Shown: positions 60,603 to 64,000 of the stretch, piece after piece
Layout of the letters: each line of letters starts with the position of its first letter
Position numbering within the stretch: the stretch's first letter is position 1
Assembly: GCA_028818695.1 (NCBI GenBank)
Contig: JAPPNK010000029.1
Coordinates: forward strand, 286,049-350,048
DNA length: 64,000 nt
DNA from: Candidatus Poribacteria bacterium
GTDB lineage: Bacteria; Poribacteria; WGA-4E; GCA-2687025
Reading direction: 5' to 3'
The notes under the pieces: generated by a model
Seen by the model: the letters and a program-made list of their open reading frames with translations, nothing else
Told to the model about the DNA's origin: nothing
Databases searched by the model: none
Made by a program: the position numbers and the translations under genes

Positions 60603-61166
60603 ATGAAACGCGCGTTATGGATACTCATCGCCGCGGCGGCGCTCGGATGCGGTTCAGAAAAAAAGGCGGCGGAACGGTACGAAGACGCCCTCCGCCTAGC
60701 TGAAAATGGACAAAACGCCGAAGCGGTTGACGCCCTGCGTCAAACGTTAAAACGGCGCCCCGAACACTCAGCCGCCAACGACCGGCTAGGGCGACTCTAC
60801 CTAGAGGCGGGCGATTCGGCAAACGCCGCCGCGCATTTAAAACGCGCCGCCGGCGACGAAGCCTACGCCGACCGGCATCTCGCGCTCCGACACCTCGGAG
60901 ACGCTCTCGCCGCCGAGGGACAGCTCAACGAAGCCTACGCCGCGCTCACAAAATCGATCGCGCTGCGCGAATCGGGCGCGGCGTTTTACAGCCTCGCGCG
61001 CGTCTTCGCGCAAGCGAACGACATGGACGGAGCCGCCATGGCGCTGAACGAAGCTGTGCGCTTAGATCCGACGCGCCTCGCCGATCTTTTCAAAGACCCC
61101 GCCTTCCAACGCTTCCGCGCCTCGCCTTCGGCTGCCGACCTCGTCAAGGAAGCGGACGCCCCATGA
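60603..61166 (+). CDS. TPR lipoprotein
   Basis: The 187-residue protein has a signal peptide with lipobox ALGC (about residue 16), then TPR-like helices: ALRLAENGQNAEAVDALRQTLKR, ANDRLGRLYLEAGDSANAAAHL, ALRHLGDALAAEGQLNEAYAAL and VFAQANDMDGAAMALNEAV. Only TAAGAT at 60591-60596 is seen upstream; if it is the -10, the transcript would start near the ATG and be leaderless. The stop overlaps nadC by ATGA. The partner is unknown. Confidence 0.88.
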   Translation: MKRALWILIAAAALGCGSEKKAAERYEDALRLAENGQNAEAVDALRQTLKRRPEHSAANDRLGRLYLEAGDSANAAAHLKRAAGDEAYADRHLALRHLGDALAAEGQLNEAYAALTKSIALRESGAAFYSLARVFAQANDMDGAAMALNEAVRLDPTRLADLFKDPAFQRFRASPSAADLVKEADAP

Positions 61167-62014
61167 GTTTCGCCGTCGAATCGACCCCTTTAGCGCAGGC
61201 GCTCATTCAACTTGCGCTGCTGGAAGACGCGCCCGGCGGAGACCTCACCTCAAACCTGACGATACCGCCCGACGCGCAGGCTCTCGGCATAGCGCGCGCG
61301 AAGGAGCCAGGCGTTCTCGCCGGCGTCGGCATGATGCGCGCTGTTTTCCATGCTGTCGATCCTGCCGCCGTCTTTTCCGCGCAAACCCAAGACGGGGAGA
61401 CCTTCTCCCCTGGCGCCGAAATCGCCCGCGTTCAAGGCGACGCGAGAGCGATCCTCGCCGCCGAACGAACCGCGCTCAACTTTGTCCAACTCATGAGCGG
61501 CATTGCGACGGCGACCGCCCGTTATGTGGACGCTGTCAAACCGCTCCCCGCGCGCGTCGTCGACTCCAGAAAAACGATACCCGGCTGGCGCATCCTCAGC
61601 AAATACGCCGTCCGAATGGGCGGCGGACAGAATCATCGATTCAACCTGTCCGACGGCGTTCTCATCAAGGACAATCATATCGCTGTCGCGGGCGGCGTCG
61701 CTAAAGCGGTCAACGCCGCGCGGAAACATGCCCCGCACACAACGCGCATCGAAGTGGAGGTGGAAACGCTGGAGCAGCTGCGGGAGGCGCTGGACGCAAA
61801 GGCGGACATCGTCCTGCTGGACAACATGGACGCGGAGACGCTGAAACGCGCCGTTCAAACCGCGGACGGGCGCGCCCTGCTAGAAGCGTCCGGCGGCGTC
61901 CGCCTTGACAATATACGCCAGATCGCCGAAACAGGCGTCGATATCGTCTCAACCAGCGGCATGACCGCCGGGGCCGGCGCTATCGACATACATCTTAAAA
62001 TGGAAATGATCTGA
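61163..62014 (+). CDS. nadC: Nicotinate-nucleotide pyrophosphorylase (carboxylating)
   Basis: This 283-residue enzyme converts quinolinate and PRPP to nicotinate mononucleotide in NAD synthesis. It has LEDAPGGDLTSNL, AERTALNFVQLMSGIATAT, DSRKTIPGWRILSKYAVRMGGGQNHRF (quinolinate/PRPP site), IKDNHI and EVEVETLEQLREAL. ATG overlaps the TPR lipoprotein stop. It lies 10 bases upstream of birA. Confidence 0.97.
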   Translation: MSFAVESTPLAQALIQLALLEDAPGGDLTSNLTIPPDAQALGIARAKEPGVLAGVGMMRAVFHAVDPAAVFSAQTQDGETFSPGAEIARVQGDARAILAAERTALNFVQLMSGIATATARYVDAVKPLPARVVDSRKTIPGWRILSKYAVRMGGGQNHRFNLSDGVLIKDNHIAVAGGVAKAVNAARKHAPHTTRIEVEVETLEQLREALDAKADIVLLDNMDAETLKRAVQTADGRALLEASGGVRLDNIRQIAETGVDIVSTSGMTAGAGAIDIHLKMEMI

Positions 62015-62024
62015 TCGGGAACGC

Positions 62025-62795
62025 TTGAACGAACCGCTGACCGCCGACGCTCTTCTCTCGCATCTCAAAACAGCCGTCCTCGGCCGGCAGACGGACGCCT
62101 ACCAACGCATACCGTCCACGCAGGACGCCGCCCTGAATCGCGGCCGTTCCGCCCGCTCCAGCCCCGACGGCTGCCTCTTCACCGCCGAATCGCAAACGCG
62201 CGGACGCGGACGACAAAACAGCGCTTGGCAATCTCCCCCAGGCGTCAACCTGCTCTTTTCGGTCGTCTTGGAGCCGAGGGCGCGCGTCGCGCGGCCCGCT
62301 CTCTTTACGTTGGCGATGGCGAACGCCGTTCGATCCGCCGCGTCGCATGCCGCCTCGCTTCCGCTCCTTTTAAAATGGCCAAACGACGTTATGCTGGAAG
62401 AAGGCAAATTATGCGGCGTCTTGACAGAGACATACGCGCGCGGGAAAAAACGCGGCTGGGTCGTCGGCGCGGGGGTGAATGTGAACGCCGACCTATCGGA
62501 CCTGCCGCCTGGAGCCGCCTCGCTCAAAGATGCGGCAGGATTTGAATTCAACCGCGCAGAGCTCCTCGCGGACATTCTGGCGCGGCTTGAGGAAACATAC
62601 AGCGATCTACAGCGCGGAGAACATGAACGGCTGCTCGCGTCCACGCGAAGGCACTCGGCGACGCTCGGACAACCCGTCTCCGCCGAGCTGAACGGCCGCC
62701 CCTTTCATGGCGTCGCTATCGATATTGACGACGAAGGGGCTTTGCTCGCTCGCGGAGAAACAGGCGCCGTCCGACGCATCGCCGCGCCTTTTTAG
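62025..62795 (+). CDS. birA: Biotin--[acetyl-CoA-carboxylase] ligase, catalytic form
   Basis: The product has 256 residues with a TTG start at 62025. The ligase joins biotin to acceptor proteins via biotinyl-AMP. It has RIPSTQDAA, AESQTRGRGRQNSAW (GRGRxG-like, biotin/ATP loop), LKWPNDVMLEEGKLCGVL and VVGAGVNVN. The N-terminal helix-turn-helix of repressor-type BirA is absent. The C-terminal domain (GVAIDIDDEGALLARGE) is present. It is convergent with the selenoprotein gene; the stops overlap at 62792-62795. It is in the nadC operon. Confidence 0.95.
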   Translation: MNEPLTADALLSHLKTAVLGRQTDAYQRIPSTQDAALNRGRSARSSPDGCLFTAESQTRGRGRQNSAWQSPPGVNLLFSVVLEPRARVARPALFTLAMANAVRSAASHAASLPLLLKWPNDVMLEEGKLCGVLTETYARGKKRGWVVGAGVNVNADLSDLPPGAASLKDAAGFEFNRAELLADILARLEETYSDLQRGEHERLLASTRRHSATLGQPVSAELNGRPFHGVAIDIDDEGALLARGETGAVRRIAAPF

Positions 62796-63043
62796 TTGAT
62801 GGTGTCGGCCGCCTCGGCATGTTGACGCACTAGGCGCACCGCTTCTTTCTCTTCTGGAAAACGGCGCAGCTTTTTCTTTGAAAAAATCAGTTTCGCGTCG
62901 ACCGAGATTTCAAAGACGCCTCCGCTCCCAGGCTCCAGCGTCACTTTTTCAATTTCGGGTATCTGCTTTTGGAGTACTTCCGCCACACGGGCGGCTGTGT
63001 CCTCATATCCTCAAGCAGTGCAGTAAAGAATGTTCACCAGCAT
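62792..63043 (-). CDS. SelW/Rdx-family selenoprotein (in-frame UGA = selenocysteine)
   Basis: The reading frame opens at ATG 63041-63043, with AAAGGAG seven bases upstream, and runs through TGA at 63011-63013 to TAA at 62792-62794. Reading that TGA as Sec gives 83 residues: MLVNILYCTAUGYEDT, then ARVAEVLQKQIPEIEK, then GGVFEISVDAKLIFSKKK and RRFPEE. C8-x-x-U11 followed by G-Y is the redox motif of the Rdx family (SelW, SelT, SelH), and GVFE...K...RFPE is the family C-terminal signature. Without Sec the gene would be 64 residues from GTG 62984-62986, lacking the redox site. A stem-loop follows the UGA at the right distance. It is a thiol/selenol redox protein, probably cytoplasmic. Confidence 0.85.
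62980..63013 (-). promoter_or_regulatory. SECIS-like element downstream of the UGA codon
   Basis: After the UGA (63011-63013) there are 16 bases, then CCGCC (62990-62994), loop CGUGU (62985-62989) and GGCGG (62980-62984). The stem is five perfect G-C pairs, and the five-base loop contains GU, as in bacterial SECIS elements bound by SelB. The spacing fits the usual range in bacteria. It lies within the coding sequence, as expected. Confidence 0.65.
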
Positions 63044-63075
63044 AAGACCGCTCCTTTCTGAACGCTCTTCGAACG

Positions 63076-63399
63076 CTAACGACTCTGCTGGAGATGGTAT
63101 GCGATCGCCATCTCCTCTTCTGCCTCTGGAATCATGCCTTTTTTCTGATAGCATTGAGACAGACTCGTATGTAGAAACGGCTCGTCGGGGTTTCGCTCAA
63201 GACCTTCTTTCAGAATCTCGACCGCCTCGTCCAACGCTCCCATCAGCTCATACGACTTGCCGATGGAGAGGTACGCCTCCACATAGTTTTCATCCAGCTC
63301 CAGCGCTTTTTTGTAAAGCGCAATCGCCTCATGGTACTTCCCCTCGGCGAGGAAGTCATGGCCGTCGCTGATATAGGCCATCTTTGCTTTATCGCTCAT
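63076..63399 (-). CDS. TPR protein
   Basis: The 107-residue protein consists of about three TPR units: AYISDGHDFLAEGKYHEAIALYKKALEL, AYLSIGKSYELMGALDEAVEILKEGLER and LHTSLSQCYQKKGMIPEAEEEM. No signal peptide is present, so it is cytoplasmic. AAAGGGG precedes the ATG. It lies 32 bases upstream of the selenoprotein gene in the same direction, and they may be co-transcribed. The partner is unknown. Confidence 0.9.
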   Translation of the reverse strand: MSDKAKMAYISDGHDFLAEGKYHEAIALYKKALELDENYVEAYLSIGKSYELMGALDEAVEILKEGLERNPDEPFLHTSLSQCYQKKGMIPEAEEEMAIAYHLQQSR

Positions 63400-63421
63400 G
63401 CCGCCCCTTTCCGTAAGCAGT

Positions 63422-63661
63422 CTATTTCTTAAACAGCCGCAGAAAGCTTTTCACGGGACCATGCCGCCGCTTCACATAATACTCGCGCCCGGAGGAGTCC
63501 ACCTCCATACAGATCGACTGATCCGATTCCAAACGCGCGATAGCGCCCTTAATGAGCGACGGCGGGAAGTCGCTGCCTGAATATAGGCGCTTCTTTTCAA
63601 CGCGGCCCGCGCCTTCGATTTTGTCCATGATCAACCGCTTCGCTTCCGAAATTTGATGCAT
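63422..63661 (-). CDS. Small basic protein, possible winged-helix
   Basis: This 79-residue protein has EAKRLIMDKIEGAGRVEKKRLYSG, DFPPSLIKGAIARLESDQSI and EYYVKRRHGPVKSFLRLFKK. Helix-turn-helix-like spacing plus a beta-hairpin end is consistent with a small winged-helix, but no family is recognised. AGGAGG precedes the ATG at good spacing. The promoter is at 63680-63708. It is 22 bases upstream of the TPR gene, so 63661-62792 may be one operon (this gene, TPR, selenoprotein). Confidence 0.75.
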   Translation of the reverse strand: MHQISEAKRLIMDKIEGAGRVEKKRLYSGSDFPPSLIKGAIARLESDQSICMEVDSSGREYYVKRRHGPVKSFLRLFKK

Positions 63662-63679
63662 ATCCGCCTCCTATGATGC

Positions 63680-63708
63680 AGTATAAAACATTGCGTTGGA
63701 CAGCGCAA
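63680..63708 (-). promoter_or_regulatory. Promoter for the 63661-62792 operon
   Basis: On the minus strand, TTGCGC (63703-63708) and TATACT (63680-63685) are 17 bases apart. The transcript would start near 63673, with AGGAGG just before the ATG at 63661. Confidence 0.5.
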
Positions 63709-63889
63709 CCGATTTGTCGGCGTATATGCCCCTGCCATATGAATTAATATTAAAATCTTCCGCAATAAAGAAAACAAAACGCGCAGCGCAGACGAGCCGC
63801 CGAATCCCGCTCCAGAGCGGCGACGGACGCCTCCCCTTCACTTATACAAAAAATCCTGCGGCGATGAAAGGCGCAACTTCTGACCTAAT

Positions 63890-63966
63890 ATCTTTAGTTG
63901 GGACATATCGGCGGGCGGATGCGGACGGTTTTTGCGGCGCCTCTAGATTCCCGCTTGCGCGGGAGT
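63890..63966. repeat. Dispersed intergenic repeat, copy 3 (inverted)
   Basis: The core palindrome is ATTCCCGC-TTGC-GCGGGAGT (63947-63966), an imperfect form of the 20-base core. The 55 bases before it match, in reverse complement, the right flank of copy 1 (21215-21270), including GCGGCGCCTCTAGATTCCCGC. It is inverted relative to copies 1 and 2. Confidence 0.7.
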
Positions 63967-64000
63967 ATCTGTGTTCAAAGTCAATCATTTCGTGTTCTCC

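Larger units (their letters stand above)
63662..64000. other. Intergenic end region with repeat, no gene seen
   Basis: About 340 bases to the window edge hold the promoter at 63680-63708 and repeat copy 3 (63890-63966). No credible ORF or RNA gene is visible. The stretch around 63730-63780 is A+T-rich. Confidence 0.5.

Noticed and set aside
62792-62986. 64-residue ORF with GTG start, read as a complete small protein
   Set aside because: The frame extends upstream through a TGA to an ATG with a perfect Shine-Dalgarno, and the extension supplies the CxxU motif and a SECIS-like stem. The short version lacks the redox site.
1-64000. tRNA, rRNA, CRISPR array, prophage or insertion sequence
   Set aside because: No cloverleaf pattern, rRNA segment, regularly spaced direct repeats, transposase or integrase was seen on either strand by reading. 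A tRNAscan or BLAST search was not possible here.

Overview
The window looks like a fragment of a Candidatus Poribacteria genome or a close relative. This is an inference. It rests on a secreted protein with the FlgD-like C-terminal domain and its N-P-F-N-P-E-T motif (1673-2419). It also rests on three phytanoyl-CoA dioxygenases, a sulfatase-like enzyme, a DUF1080 protein, a Gfo/Idh dehydrogenase, a sialate esterase, and HEAT and FG-GAP proteins among housekeeping genes, a mixture typical of that lineage. Base composition is GC-rich, with lower-GC stretches at about 1.5-5.4 kb and 43.5-46 kb. Genes use ATG, GTG and TTG starts, and many adjacent genes overlap by ATGA. I found no tRNA, rRNA, CRISPR array or insertion sequence.

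Layout. 1-1.4 kb: end of an operon with a MoxR ATPase and a truncated holA. 1.5-5.4 kb: four-gene operon of exported proteins (FlgD-like domain, TPR, HxH zinc peptidase, unknown). 5.4-10.8 kb: sulfatase-like enzyme without its catalytic Cys/Ser, PhyH-HEAT fusion, DUF1080, second PhyH, lipoprotein. 10.8-15 kb: DUF547 lipoprotein, outer-membrane barrel, Ogt, Gfo/Idh, two CBS proteins. 15-18 kb: 2-oxoacid:ferredoxin oxidoreductase. 18-21 kb: glycosyltransferase, 2-hydroxyacid dehydrogenase, and a J-domain/FGE-fold fusion. 21-27 kb: PLP decarboxylase behind a possible 19-codon leader ORF, then a three-subunit molybdenum hydroxylase. 27-39 kb: orphan adenine methyltransferase, small exported proteins, sialate esterase, HEAT/FG-GAP lipoprotein, folD, DUF4159 protein, third PhyH, metzincin lipoprotein, RRM protein. 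39-43 kb: ygfZ, der, fumC. 43.5-46.7 kb: unknown and repeat-containing proteins. 46.7-59.5 kb: complex I operon (A,B,C,D,H,J,K,L,M,N). 59.5-64 kb: DHDPS-family enzyme, TPR lipoprotein, nadC, birA, a SelW-like selenoprotein, TPR protein, small basic protein.

The most notable points are these. (1) A Rdx/SelW-family gene at 62792-63043 has an in-frame TGA at the CxxU position and a SECIS-like hairpin just downstream. (2) The complex I operon has no nuoE, F, G or I. It carries a lipoprotein where nuoI normally sits, a NuoJ with an insertion of about 165 residues predicted to be periplasmic, an internally duplicated membrane protein between nuoJ and nuoK, and a 32-residue transmembrane ORF between nuoL and nuoM. 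Together these may form an undescribed accessory module. (3) A sulfatase-like enzyme has Thr at the formylglycine position, and a J-domain protein has an FGE fold without the two catalytic cysteines. (4) A dispersed palindromic intergenic repeat is present in at least three copies.
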